The notes beneath the pieces are model-generated. The model was not told the DNA's origin and ran no database searches. It saw only the letters and a program-made list of their open reading frames with translations. Positions 43,345-52,686 of a stretch of 61,069 nt of DNA are shown piece after piece. Source of the DNA: JBCCQH01 sp039024435 (GTDB lineage Bacteria; Bacteroidota; Bacteroidia; J057; JADKCL01); NCBI GenBank assembly GCA_039024435.1, contig JBCCQH010000033.1, positions 1 to 61,069 of the forward strand, in the 5' to 3' direction. Within the stretch, counting starts at the first letter, position 1. Each line of letters starts with the position of its first letter. A program made the position numbers and the translations under genes.

Positions 43345-43913
43345 GAAGCTTGCATTTCCCGTTTGCGGACTTCCACACAAGGGTGACCAGCGTAAATGGT
43401 GTAGGCTTCGAGATCATGGGAGGCCACGGAGTTTACCCCCAAGACCGCGTGGCTGTAAGCGGTGACGCCTTGGGTGACCATGGCCCCGGCACCGATCCAA
43501 ACCCCCTCTTCCAGGACAATCGGCTTGACAATCAGATCAAATGTGGGAAGCTTGTAGTTGTGGTTACCGGTCATGAGGACGGCGCCCTGTGAGAGGCAAG
43601 CATGGGCCCCAATGGTGACCTTACCCTGATTTTCAATCCAAACAGCCTCGCCGATCCAAGCGTAATCGCCGATTGCAAGGTTCCAGGGAAATTTTACATT
43701 GATCCGGGGCTTGAGGATGACGCCCTTGCCGATTTTAGCGCCAAACAGCCGCAGAATCGCTTTGCGGACGCTGCTGAACGGATTGAGGGGATTGAGCACG
43801 AACAATGCATTGAACACATACCACAGCGCCCATTTGAAGCGGCTGGCGCCTTCATCAAACCATGAGTTGTCGAACCGCGAGAGATCGGTTCGGGGCCGGT
43901 TTTGCTCGTGCAT
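43341..43913 (-). CDS. WcaF-like left-handed beta-helix acetyltransferase
   Basis: A 190-residue protein from the ATG at 43911-43913 (MHEQNRPRTDLSRFDNSWFD); the open frame continues upstream only through the tandem repeat array and is not coding there. Hexapeptide repeats are evident: KIGKGVILKPRINVKFPWNL, AIGDYAWIGEAVWIENQGKV, TIGAHACLSQGAVLMTGNHN, LEEGVWIGAGAMVTQGVTAY. The family acetylates sugars of exopolysaccharide. It is translationally coupled to the GT2 gene. Confidence 0.9.
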   Translation of the reverse strand: MHEQNRPRTDLSRFDNSWFDEGASRFKWALWYVFNALFVLNPLNPFSSVRKAILRLFGAKIGKGVILKPRINVKFPWNLAIGDYAWIGEAVWIENQGKVTIGAHACLSQGAVLMTGNHNYKLPTFDLIVKPIVLEEGVWIGAGAMVTQGVTAYSHAVLGVNSVASHDLEAYTIYAGHPCVEVRKREMQAS

Positions 43914-43970
43914 TGGGCGCAAATTTAGAAGAAAAAAGCAGGAATGGCGAGGAGGAGAGCACGATCTGTG

Positions 43971-44327
43971 TCTTTGGAGAATTGAAAACTGAGCAAAACC
44001 GAACTCTGAGCCAGATTTAAACGGTTTTCTAAAACCTTTGGAGAAAAAATGCCCGTCTTTGGAGAATTGAAAACTGAGCAAAACCGAACTCTGAGCCAGA
44101 TTTAAACGATTTTCCAAAACCTTTGGAGAAAAAATGCCCGTCTTTGGAGAATTGAAAACTGAGCAAAACCGAACTCTGAGCCAAATTTAAACGGTTTTCC
44201 AAAACCTTTGGAGAAAAAATGCCCGTCTTTGGAGAATTGAAAACTGAGCAAAACCGAACTCTGAGCCAGATTTAAACGGTTTTCCAAAACCTTTGGAGAA
44301 AAAATGCCCGTCTTTGGAGAATTGAAA
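43971..44327. repeat. 85-bp tandem repeat array (four full copies plus a partial fifth)
   Basis: Copies begin with TCTTTGGAGAATTGAAAACT at 43971, 44056, 44141, 44226, with a 17-bp remnant at 44311, an exact 85-bp period. Copies differ by single substitutions only (for example GGTTTTCTAAAACC in copy 1 against GGTTTTCCAAAACC later). Each copy contains that near-palindrome and two CTTTGGAGAA direct repeats. Because 85 is not a multiple of 3, ORFs across it are not proteins. It lies just after the ATP-binding gene and in front of wcaF. Confidence 0.97.
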
Positions 44328-44337
44328 GTGGCTTGAG

Positions 44338-46026
44338 TCAGGATCCATACCGGGCGTGCAAATGCTGTTTTACCTCTGCGGGTTGATCTTTCTGCGCAGC
44401 AAACGCCTTTGCAATCCGATAGCGGGTATTGACCCGCTCTCCGGTCTTGGTCAGCACTCCGTCCTCAACCAGCTTGTCAATGAGGTACTTTACTTGAGAC
44501 CGCGTGAATTTTTCGCCAAACGAACGGAGGAAATCCCCCATTTTCGCATCTGGACTCCGCAGAACCACCCGCAATACCGTCTCGACTTCAGCCCAAACAT
44601 AGTTTCCGATCCGATTGCCCCGCTCCACAATTTCCCGGTACTTGATCCCGAGTACGTAACGCTTACTGCTTCCGCTCCCGACCCGCTCCACAAACCCATT
44701 GCGCTCCAAATCAGCGATCACTTTGGGGTCCAAACCCCGCGAAAACCCATCCCTCACCTTGGCAAGATTGATGATCGAATTGACCCCCAGCGGCGGACTT
44801 TCCGGAACCTCTTCGCGGAGGTGGCGGAGAAACAAGTGGAAGGAAGGGTCCTTCAGCGAACAGTTTAAGGACAAAGACACCTGAAAGGGATCCGAAGCCG
44901 AATAATCCGGCGCATCCTTGCCCTCGTGCAGCATGATCGCAAAAATTTTGTCAACCCCCTGCCCCGAACGCTCAACCAATCCTACTTTCAGCAGAACGTC
45001 GGCCAGCAAACGACTGCGCGGAGTACTGTTCACCGTCAACAGATTCTCCAAGTTTACCCCTTTCGGAAAACCTCCCGGATTATTGATCACAATTTGATCG
45101 GGCGTCTGGCGAATCACCGTCTCCGAAGTGTAGCTGTAATCGCGATGAGTAACCGCATTCAGTACAGCCTCGCGGATTACCTGCTCATTGAAAACCAGCA
45201 TCTCCTGGACATAAGGCCCCTGTTGCAGCCGCGCCCGACTGTTGCGCGCGTGAATTTGATCCCAAATCCGGTCAATTCCCGTGATGAGCGCCTCCCCAAT
45301 CTCCACCCGCCAGTCGTGTTCAATCTGATTGGAATCGTGCCGAAACTCAAGAATCACCTTTGATTGAGGTAGATATTGCTGTATGGTGGCCTCGGCTCCT
45401 ACCAAAATCAAGGCCGCGTAGGTCACCTGCTCTCCTGCAATCAATCCCAGATCCTGCAAAGCCTGTTTCGGCGAAAGTTGGGCAAACAATGGATTGCTCT
45501 GCCGGGCCGCATAGCGCTGCTGCAGGGTCGCAACCGCCCCCGTGTCGAGATCAGAGAGTCGTGCTTCGGAGCAAATTTTCGCGGAAAAATCCGGTTCCTG
45601 CTCCTGCACAATTGCCAAGAAAACCTCCTCTGACATCCGTTCCAATCGATCCCCTACCCGCATCAAAGGCACATCCGCAAAGTAGAGCGGTTTACCCACC
45701 GGCCGCGACGGCACCTGGATGACCAATACGCGATTGCCCGTACCCGCCTCGGTCAGCTCATGCGTACGAATCCGAATCTTGAGATCTCGGTAGACATCCT
45801 GCTCCAACTTACCCATCTGCCCCACATAAGCCTGCGACCCCACCACCTGCAAGGGCATTGACTCCTTGATTCCAAAGACCAAAAGCCCACCCCCTTCATT
45901 GGCCAGGGCCACGGTGTAGCCCAGGACCGAGCGCCGTTTCTTGTTGTACTGGTACTGCGTCCGGGCTTCTTTGAATTCAACATTGTCCTCCGATTCCCTC
46001 AGCTTCAAGATGTCCTCAATCGTCAT
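44338..46026 (-). CDS. AlbA_2/Schlafen-like ATP-binding protein with HATPase_c_4 and winged-helix domains
   Basis: About 562 residues from the ATG at 46024-46026, preceded by GGGAG; an ATG at 46041 is an alternative. The N-terminus is an AlbA_2 (divergent AAA_4) domain: NVEFKEARTQYQYNKKRRSV, then LGYTVALANEGGGLLVFGIK. The middle holds the GHKL-like ATP-binding block EQVIREAVLNAVTHRDYSYT and IVINNPGGFPKGVNLENLLT. The C-terminus has winged-helix-like segments (FTRSQVKYLIDKLVEDGVLT). The family (COG2865) contains predicted regulators or accessory-island proteins. It interrupts the polysaccharide cluster, suggesting later insertion. Confidence 0.88.
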   Translation of the reverse strand: MTIEDILKLRESEDNVEFKEARTQYQYNKKRRSVLGYTVALANEGGGLLVFGIKESMPLQVVGSQAYVGQMGKLEQDVYRDLKIRIRTHELTEAGTGNRVLVIQVPSRPVGKPLYFADVPLMRVGDRLERMSEEVFLAIVQEQEPDFSAKICSEARLSDLDTGAVATLQQRYAARQSNPLFAQLSPKQALQDLGLIAGEQVTYAALILVGAEATIQQYLPQSKVILEFRHDSNQIEHDWRVEIGEALITGIDRIWDQIHARNSRARLQQGPYVQEMLVFNEQVIREAVLNAVTHRDYSYTSETVIRQTPDQIVINNPGGFPKGVNLENLLTVNSTPRSRLLADVLLKVGLVERSGQGVDKIFAIMLHEGKDAPDYSASDPFQVSLSLNCSLKDPSFHLFLRHLREEVPESPPLGVNSIINLAKVRDGFSRGLDPKVIADLERNGFVERVGSGSSKRYVLGIKYREIVERGNRIGNYVWAEVETVLRVVLRSPDAKMGDFLRSFGEKFTRSQVKYLIDKLVEDGVLTKTGERVNTRYRIAKAFAAQKDQPAEVKQHLHARYGS

Positions 46027-46107
46027 TCTGTTGTCTCCCATTGATTGGTCACAAACCGCATTGCCTACCAATAAACACAAAAAGCAAAAACGCAGCAAAC
46101 CTCCAAC

Positions 46108-47280
46108 CTACTCGGGGTCGGCTACGACGAAATCCCGAAACAAACTCAGATACCGGTCCACGAATTCATTTTCGTGCAAGTACCGCTCGGCGTACTGGCG
46201 CGCGCCCTGCATCCAACGCGTAAATTGGCCTTCGTCCATCGCCGCCATCTCGGAAATGGCCGCCGCATAGCGCACCGAATCGTTCAGCGGCACCGAATAC
46301 CCCGCCTCCGCCACTTCCAGTCCCTCCCAGGGGTGCTGGTCACTCAAGATTACCGGTCGCCCTGCCGCCAATGCCTCAAAAATAGCGTGTCCGAAGTTTT
46401 CCCCAGCCGTAGGCATCGCAAACGCGTGGTATGCCTGCACCAATTGCGGAATCGCCTCCGGCCGTACTGGATCACACTTTTTTACCCGAACATGATCCGG
46501 GAGTTCCGAAATGATCTCCCGGCACTGCTCCCAATACCCCGGCTCCTCATCCGGACCATACAAGTCCAGTACAATTTCCGCTGTCTGCTCCCGCAACGCC
46601 GCCAATAACAGGTGTACGCCCTTCTTCACCGAAATCCGCGACAGAAAAATCAGGCGCAACTGTCCTGGCGACTTGTCCCGCGTCTGGAACGCCGGCAGAT
46701 CCCACCGCGGCAAATTCGGAGCCTCCACAACGTCGACTTGGGTTCCAAAAACAGCGTGAACGTCCGCAACTTCCTGCGCATCCGTCGCTTGAAAGCGAAT
46801 CTCTTTGTGCGCTCCAATGGCCTTGATTCCCCGGAGAAACCAAGTCTTCTTGCGCTGCTTGATCGCCAGCGCACCTGCGTGCAACATTCCCCGGGGAGCC
46901 AGCACAACCGGCTTTTCCGGCTTCATCGAACGCGAATTCCACAGCGGATAGATCGTGTAACGCAGAGAAAACATGCTGTTTAGGTACAGCACATCGTAAT
47001 CCGTCTCCATAATGATGCGCCGGAAATGCCGGTAACCCCGGTGATCCCGCGAACAGTACCAAACCCGATAATCCGGTCCACGCTCAATCCAGGTGTCCGG
47101 CTCAATGCCCGCGTAAGGCTCCGATGCCCCATAATCCGTATCCGAGGTGACAATGGAGAAATCAAACCGTTCCCCCAGCCCGTCCACCAGATTGGCGACC
47201 GAGCGAATGGGGCCGCCCGCCCGAAAACCCGGCAGGTACCAATCGATCATGACGAGGATTTTCGTTTTTTTCGTGCTCAT
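46108..47280 (-). CDS. Glycosyltransferase family 4 (GT-B)
   Basis: A 390-residue protein from the ATG at 47278-47280, which overlaps the asparagine synthase stop (ATGA). The N-terminal Rossmann half starts KILVMIDWYLPGFRAGGPIR and includes VVLAPRGMLHAGALAIKQRK. The C-terminal half has LRLIFLSRISVKKGVHLLLA and the EX7E motif ENFGHAIFE in MPTAGENFGHAIFEALAAGR. It is typical of retaining transferases in capsule or EPS assembly. The acceptor is unknown. Confidence 0.93.
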   Translation of the reverse strand: MSTKKTKILVMIDWYLPGFRAGGPIRSVANLVDGLGERFDFSIVTSDTDYGASEPYAGIEPDTWIERGPDYRVWYCSRDHRGYRHFRRIIMETDYDVLYLNSMFSLRYTIYPLWNSRSMKPEKPVVLAPRGMLHAGALAIKQRKKTWFLRGIKAIGAHKEIRFQATDAQEVADVHAVFGTQVDVVEAPNLPRWDLPAFQTRDKSPGQLRLIFLSRISVKKGVHLLLAALREQTAEIVLDLYGPDEEPGYWEQCREIISELPDHVRVKKCDPVRPEAIPQLVQAYHAFAMPTAGENFGHAIFEALAAGRPVILSDQHPWEGLEVAEAGYSVPLNDSVRYAAAISEMAAMDEGQFTRWMQGARQYAERYLHENEFVDRYLSLFRDFVVADPE

Positions 47281-49154
47281 GCCGCGATTCCATTGTTGTC
47301 CATCCATTCCTGCAAGACCACCGGCAGCCAGATATGGGTCCACAACCAAGGGCCTTTGCCTTGCTGAAACTCCCGCCACACCTTGCCGAGCAAGTCTGCA
47401 TCCAAGTACTTCCCATCCTGCAATTTCTGGATGCGAACCGCGCAAAAATCCCGCAATTCGTGGCGCAACCATTGCTCCCAGGGAAACACAAAACCCATCT
47501 TTTTGCGGTGAACCAAGTCATGCGGCAACAGATCCCCCAGCGCCTCCACCAACAATTTTTTCGGGTAGGTGGGCCGCTTGGGACCGTCCGCAACGCCCAA
47601 GACAAACTCCACCAATTCATGGTCAAAAAACGGCACCCGCACCTCAAGTGCGTGCGCCATCGCCATCTGATCGGTATCCCGCAACAGCACGCTTTGCGTG
47701 TAGGAATAGATCTCCGCAGAAGAAATTTGACTGAGCAAGGGCAAATCCCGCAGCGCCGGCCCATTTCGGTCCAAAAAGCGCAGCCCATCTTCCGGTGAAT
47801 TGCTCCCCACCAGGTCTTGCGCCAAGTGGGGATTGTAAATCGTGCGAAATACCCGGTAAATTTGCATCGGATCGGGTCCGGGCAGCGCCATCAAAGCCTT
47901 GATTTTCTCCGCCTGGCGGTCGGATTTCAACCAGCCGTACGGTTGCCGCAGCGCCTTGCGCAAGGCAGCGGGAACGCTCCACATCCGGTGTTGGAGGATC
48001 GCTGGGAGCTGGGTAAAGATCGGATAGCCACCGAACAACTCATCGCCGCCCAGGCCCGAAAGTGCGACGGTGATCCCTTGCTCGCGGGTCACCTGCGCCA
48101 CTACATAGCTATTGATTCCATCGCCGGAGGGGTGATCCATCGCCCGTAAAGCCGCGGGCAATGCTTCCAGAAAGTCTCGTGGTCGCAGTAAAATGGGATG
48201 GTGACGGGTGTTGTACTGCTCGGCGATCATTTTTGCCCAGCGGCTTTCGTCGTACTCTTTTTCGGCAAAGACCACGGAAAATGTATCCACCGGCCGCTCA
48301 CTTACCTGGCTCATCAAAGCCACCACCGCGCTGGAATCGATGCCCCCACTCAAAAACGCCCCCAAGGGTACGTCCGTCATCAAGCGGCGCTCTACCGCCG
48401 CCCGCATCCGGTTGTGTATTTCCACCTTGAGGGCACCCGGATCGAGTTCCGCCGGCTTCGGCGAAGCGCTTGCAAAAATACTCCACCAAGTCGCCACCTC
48501 GGGCTGCGGATGCCCCACTTTCCAGCGAAGATACTGGCCGGGTTCCAGTGAGTGTACACCTGCCACTGCCGAAGCGCCACCGTAGACCGTCTGGTAGGTA
48601 AAATAGCCCGCCAGTGCGGCGCCATTGAGCTGCGGCGACTTCCCAAATACCTGAGGCAAAACCCGGCACAGACTGCGCACCTCCGAGCCAAAAGCGAGTC
48701 GCCCCCCGTCGGCGAAATAGTAGAGCGGTTTAATTCCCAGCCGATCCCGCGCCACAAACAAAGTCTGATCCACCGCGTCCCAGATCGCAAACGCAAACAT
48801 TCCATTGAAATGTTCCAGGCAGGTCGGCCCCCAGGCTGCGTAGGCCGCGAGGATCATTTCTGTATCCGTCTCTGTCTTCCAGGGATAATCAAGCCGCGCC
48901 CGGACCTCGCGAAAATTGTAGATCTCTCCGTTGTGGACCAGGGTGTAACGGCCGGTGTGATCCTGCATGGGCTGATTGCCGCGCTCCGTCAGATCGATGA
49001 TCGCCAGGCGCTGGTGACCGAGAGCGGCCCGGGCGCCGTACCATTCTCCACGGGCATCCGGTCCCCGGTGAGCCAGCGCGTCCAACATTTGCCCAAGCGC
49101 CTCCCGCGGCGCAGGAAAATCATGGGAACTTACGATGCCGGCAATACCACACAT
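47277..49154 (-). CDS. asnB: Asparagine synthase (glutamine-hydrolysing)
   Basis: A 625-residue protein. The N-terminal glutaminase starts MCGIAGIV with the catalytic Cys2, and HRGPDARGEW and LVHNGEIYNFREVR follow. The synthetase domain has the PP-loop SGGIDSSAVVAL near residue 268 and SGLGGDELFGGYPIF. In polysaccharide clusters such enzymes may amidate sugar acids or glycan-linked residues rather than make free asparagine; that is inference from context. It has its own -7 box and is coupled to the downstream glycosyltransferase by ATGA. Confidence 0.95.
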   Translation of the reverse strand: MCGIAGIVSSHDFPAPREALGQMLDALAHRGPDARGEWYGARAALGHQRLAIIDLTERGNQPMQDHTGRYTLVHNGEIYNFREVRARLDYPWKTETDTEMILAAYAAWGPTCLEHFNGMFAFAIWDAVDQTLFVARDRLGIKPLYYFADGGRLAFGSEVRSLCRVLPQVFGKSPQLNGAALAGYFTYQTVYGGASAVAGVHSLEPGQYLRWKVGHPQPEVATWWSIFASASPKPAELDPGALKVEIHNRMRAAVERRLMTDVPLGAFLSGGIDSSAVVALMSQVSERPVDTFSVVFAEKEYDESRWAKMIAEQYNTRHHPILLRPRDFLEALPAALRAMDHPSGDGINSYVVAQVTREQGITVALSGLGGDELFGGYPIFTQLPAILQHRMWSVPAALRKALRQPYGWLKSDRQAEKIKALMALPGPDPMQIYRVFRTIYNPHLAQDLVGSNSPEDGLRFLDRNGPALRDLPLLSQISSAEIYSYTQSVLLRDTDQMAMAHALEVRVPFFDHELVEFVLGVADGPKRPTYPKKLLVEALGDLLPHDLVHRKKMGFVFPWEQWLRHELRDFCAVRIQKLQDGKYLDADLLGKVWREFQQGKGPWLWTHIWLPVVLQEWMDNNGIAA

Positions 49155-49186
49155 GCGCGATTCGGATATCGGTGATGGAGTCGGGG

Positions 49187-49194
49187 CAAAGATA
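49187..49194 (-). promoter_or_regulatory. -7 box for asnB
   Basis: TATCTTTG on the minus strand matches TAnnTTTG exactly, 32 bp before the asnB ATG. It lies at the border of the upstream glycosyltransferase stop (49199), suggesting an internal promoter in the cluster. Confidence 0.5.
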
Positions 49195-49198
49195 GAAT

Positions 49199-50257
49199 TT
49201 ATTCGCCGACCGCCACCTTGTGCAAAGTCGCCGCCCAGGTATCGGGCGAAATCTGCTTCGACAATTCATGGCTCCGTTGGCTCATGGTCCGCAATTCCGG
49301 GTCGCTGAGGGCGATCACCTTTTTTAAAACTGCCTTCAACGAATCTTTGCTTCCCCGGCGGTGCAAAAAGCCATTGTAGCCTTCCCGCACAAAAGCTGTG
49401 ATCGCCCCGGCCGCATCGGTAGAAATGAGCGGCAATCCAGCAGCGGCAAATTCGTGCAAGACTACCCCCCAAGCATCGGTGCGACTGGGCAATACGAACG
49501 CACCGGCCGCAAACGCCAACTGCGGAAGCTCGGTGGGCTGCACAAAATCGCGGAAAACGATGTTCGGCTGCGGTGCCAATTCCGCTTTCAGTGGTCCATT
49601 ACCGATCAGAACCAATTCCCAATCGTGCTCCACCTCGGCGCTCATCTCCCGAAAAGCGTGGTACAACTCCCGCACCCCTTTCAGGGCTAAATAACGGCCC
49701 ACATAAATGAAGCGATGGGGATAAGCAATTTCTTTTTGGGCTTGCGAAGGAGCGTATACCGCTTCAAAGAGCTTGACATCTGCGGAGTACATGCCGGTGA
49801 GAATGCGTTCCCGGGGAAATCCCAGGCGGCGGGCGTATTCGTATTGAAACAGGCCGGGCACCCAGCAATGGGTAAAACTGCGCCGAAAGAGGAACGGGCT
49901 GAGTACCGTTGCGATTTTTTGCTTGAACAAACCCTTCCATTGGGTATCGAAGGCGGCGATGACCGGCAATCCTTGTCGGTAAAAATGCCGCGCCACCCGC
50001 AAATAAGCTTTGTCGATCCACCCAGCGCTGTAAACCACGTCGGGCTGGATTCGCTCACCGAGGGCAATCAACCCCTTTGCATCGTAATCGTTCCGTTCGT
50101 AGTAGGTTACTCCGGGAATCCCATCGAAATTGAACGGAGCCTCGGGATTGACCGGCCAGCGCACGATGTGCATTTCCCCTCCGTACACCTCCGCGTAGCG
50201 CCGCATGCAGGCCATCGTATAGCCTGCCAATTCCGAGTAGAGCACAAAGATTTTCAT
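49199..50257 (-). CDS. Glycosyltransferase family 4 (GT-B)
   Basis: A 352-residue protein. The C-terminal donor-binding half has RFIYVGRYLALKGVRELYHA, VLIGNGPLKAELAPQPNIVF and the motif DAWGVVLHE (acidic-X7-E) in PSRTDAWGVVLHEFAAAGLP. The N-terminal half is less conserved (MKIFVLYSELAGYTMACMRR). It probably extends the lipid-linked repeat unit. Its start overlaps the stop of the Wzy-like gene by ATGA, so the two are coupled. Confidence 0.92.
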   Translation of the reverse strand: MKIFVLYSELAGYTMACMRRYAEVYGGEMHIVRWPVNPEAPFNFDGIPGVTYYERNDYDAKGLIALGERIQPDVVYSAGWIDKAYLRVARHFYRQGLPVIAAFDTQWKGLFKQKIATVLSPFLFRRSFTHCWVPGLFQYEYARRLGFPRERILTGMYSADVKLFEAVYAPSQAQKEIAYPHRFIYVGRYLALKGVRELYHAFREMSAEVEHDWELVLIGNGPLKAELAPQPNIVFRDFVQPTELPQLAFAAGAFVLPSRTDAWGVVLHEFAAAGLPLISTDAAGAITAFVREGYNGFLHRRGSKDSLKAVLKKVIALSDPELRTMSQRSHELSKQISPDTWAATLHKVAVGE

Positions 50258-51609
50258 GTCGCCGGGCGCATTTGCGGCAGCATCCGATCATCGGGCAAGC
50301 CCTCGCCGAACTCCTGCAGTTGCGGTTGGGTGGAATAGACCATCATGAAGACAATCGTCACCACGAAAAAGATATGGAAGGCACTCAATGAAGAGAATAG
50401 CCAGGACTCGAACATCGCCGAAAATGTCACCGCTGCAAGGTAGGGAAATACAAAGTGGGTATCGGTAATCCGCCGAAAGATCGTCGTCAGGAAAAACACG
50501 AACAGCCCAAACCCGATGTACCCCGTATTGACCAAAAAGGCCAGATAAGAGTTGTGGACCCCGCCTTGATGGCCGGTCCGCCAGAGCCGATAGGTCGTCT
50601 TGAAAATGAAATTGTATTCCTCACAGGCAAATCCGCACCCGATGAGTGGATTTTGCTTGACCAATTCCCAAGCGTGCTGCCAGGCAAAAATCCGGCCCGA
50701 TCCTGACTCGAAATCTTTGATCCGGAAGTACTTTTCCAGGCCCAGATTGATGACCAAGGCTTCCAGCTCGATGTTGTAAATCAGCAAGCCCGCTACCGGA
50801 ATGAACACCATCAGGAAAATGAGGCGCCGAAACGTACTGCCCCCGAGTCCTTGGTACAGCAATATGAACAGGGTAAAAGAAAAGATTGCGTTGCGCGACG
50901 AACACAGAACCAACGAAATCACGATCAAAAACCAGGCAAAGGTGCGGTAAGACCGGGGAATCGACGGGTTATACTTAAATAGAATCAGCGTAAGCGGCGT
51001 AATCAGGGTAATGAAAATCCCCAGGCCGTTGGGGTTGCCAAGCAGGCCATTGAAGCGGGTTCCCCCATAACTCACGATGACCGGTACAATCGGGAAAAGC
51101 AGTAGTCCCAACAGCAACACCAAGTGGCAGGTGAAAACGATATCCTTGATCAGCTCCAAGCTGTAGTGCTCAAAGCGGAACCGGATGTAATGCAGCCCTA
51201 CAAAGTACAACAGGGAAAAGGAGATTGTCTTGTTGATCGCGAGGTCCAGCTTAGGATTGAACGCGAGGGCCAATACCGCCACAAACAAAAAGGGCAAGTA
51301 GTAGATGAAGTACCGGCTGATTTCGTAGCGGCCCCGCCGGATTTCGTAGATCGTCCAGCCGGCGATGATCACCAGCATCTCGATGCGGATGTTCTTGATG
51401 AATTGCAGCGAAGGGATGCGACTGTCTCCCAGAATCAAAATCGTCACAAACATCAGGATCACCGTGTCGTGGCGCCCCCGGGAAATAAAGTAGAATGTCC
51501 CCGCTGCCGCAACCAGATAACTCGACGGTCCCACAATGATCCCCCCAATCAACAAGACAGGGAGGAACACCGAAAAAAATTCCCTATGTCGCTCAAACAG
51601 AGTTAACAT
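50254..51609 (-). CDS. Polytopic O-antigen ligase/polymerase-like protein (Wzy/WaaL type)
   Basis: A 451-residue integral membrane protein from the ATG at 51607-51609 (MLTLFERHREFFSVFLPVLL); the frame is open 46 codons further upstream but overlaps the region before fabH and is not membrane-like. About 10-12 hydrophobic segments are visible. The large periplasmic loop contains the O-antigen ligase-type motif GSGRIFAWQHAWELVKQNPL, then GCGFACEEYNF and HNSYLAFLVNTGYIG, where the His is typically essential. It polymerises or ligates glycan at the inner membrane. It is the first gene of the cluster and is coupled to the following GT4. Confidence 0.88.
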   Translation of the reverse strand: MLTLFERHREFFSVFLPVLLIGGIIVGPSSYLVAAAGTFYFISRGRHDTVILMFVTILILGDSRIPSLQFIKNIRIEMLVIIAGWTIYEIRRGRYEISRYFIYYLPFLFVAVLALAFNPKLDLAINKTISFSLLYFVGLHYIRFRFEHYSLELIKDIVFTCHLVLLLGLLLFPIVPVIVSYGGTRFNGLLGNPNGLGIFITLITPLTLILFKYNPSIPRSYRTFAWFLIVISLVLCSSRNAIFSFTLFILLYQGLGGSTFRRLIFLMVFIPVAGLLIYNIELEALVINLGLEKYFRIKDFESGSGRIFAWQHAWELVKQNPLIGCGFACEEYNFIFKTTYRLWRTGHQGGVHNSYLAFLVNTGYIGFGLFVFFLTTIFRRITDTHFVFPYLAAVTFSAMFESWLFSSLSAFHIFFVVTIVFMMVYSTQPQLQEFGEGLPDDRMLPQMRPAT

Positions 51610-51700
51610 CAGAACTGGGTTTTCCAATTTTCCGGGGTGATATTTCCAATTGGAAATTAGAAACGGATCATCGAAAATTGGAAATTGATCGATTGGAAGT

Positions 51701-52681
51701 TTACATCGCCCACTTGAGATACGTAGCCCCCCAGGTGAAACCACCACCGACCGCGGCGAGGATCAGATTGTCTCCTTTGGTGAGTTTGTCCTGCCATTCG
51801 TAGAGGCAAAGCGGAATGGTCGCACCCGTAGTGTTGCCGTATTTGTGAATGTTCAACATGACTTTTTCCGCCGAGACATTCATGCGGTCGGCACAAGCCA
51901 TGATGATGCGCTTGTTTGCTTGGTGCGGGACCAGATAAGCGATATCGTCACCGGAGAGCGAATTGCGTTGCATGACTTCGGTCACAACATCGGCCATTTT
52001 GGTCACGGCAAACTTGAACACCGCCCGGCCTTCCTGGTACACGTAGTGCTCCCGGTTCTGCACCGTTTCGAGGCTCGGTGGCTTGCGGCTGCCCCCCGCG
52101 ACTTGGTGGAGGTGCTTTACGCCCGCGCCGTCCGAGTACAGGCGCGCATCCAGGATGCCGTAGCCCTCGGTATTGGGTTCGAGCAGGATGGCTGCGGCGG
52201 CATCACCGAAGAGGACGCAAGTGTTCCGGTCGGTGTAATCAATGATCGAGCTCATTTTGTCCGCGCCCACCACAATCACTTTTTCGTGGGTCCCAGTTTC
52301 GATAAATTTTGACGCGATGTTCACGGAGTACAAAAAGCCCGAACAAGCCGCTTCCACGTCGAAGCCCCAGGCATTGTTCGCCCCGACTGCGTGGCTGACG
52401 ATGTTTGCCGTCGCCGGAAAAATGTGGTCCGGCGTAACGGTTGCAACGATGACCAGGTCGATTTCTTCCGGACCGATGCCCCGCTTTTCGAGCAACTCAT
52501 TGATCGCGTGCACGGCCATGTCTGAGGTGGCGCCATCTTTCATGAGGCGGCGTTCAATGATGCCCGTCCGTTCCCGGATCCATTCATCATTGGTGTCCAC
52601 CATGCGCTCCAATTCCTGGTTGGTGAGGCGGTAGTCGGGCAGGTAATGGCCGATGGCGGTAATCGCAGCAGTCGTTTTCAT
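51701..52681 (-). CDS. fabH: 3-oxoacyl-[ACP] synthase III
   Basis: A 326-residue KASIII. The catalytic Cys is in VEAACSGFLYSVNIAS (about residue 113), the His in VPHQANKRIIMA (about 247) and the Asn in HKYGNTTGATIPL (about 277). It condenses acetyl-CoA with malonyl-ACP to start fatty-acid synthesis. It lies 5 bp after plsX in the conserved DUF177-rpmF-plsX-fabH operon. Confidence 0.97.
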   Translation of the reverse strand: MKTTAAITAIGHYLPDYRLTNQELERMVDTNDEWIRERTGIIERRLMKDGATSDMAVHAINELLEKRGIGPEEIDLVIVATVTPDHIFPATANIVSHAVGANNAWGFDVEAACSGFLYSVNIASKFIETGTHEKVIVVGADKMSSIIDYTDRNTCVLFGDAAAAILLEPNTEGYGILDARLYSDGAGVKHLHQVAGGSRKPPSLETVQNREHYVYQEGRAVFKFAVTKMADVVTEVMQRNSLSGDDIAYLVPHQANKRIIMACADRMNVSAEKVMLNIHKYGNTTGATIPLCLYEWQDKLTKGDNLILAAVGGGFTWGATYLKWAM

Positions 52682-52686
52682 GTCGT

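Noticed and set aside
44102..44287. Short ORFs on the minus strand inside the 85-bp repeats
   Set aside because: The period is not a multiple of 3 and the frames exist only because of the repetition.
43971..44327. CRISPR-like array
   Set aside because: Units abut directly with no unique spacers and are 85 bp long; it is a plain tandem repeat.
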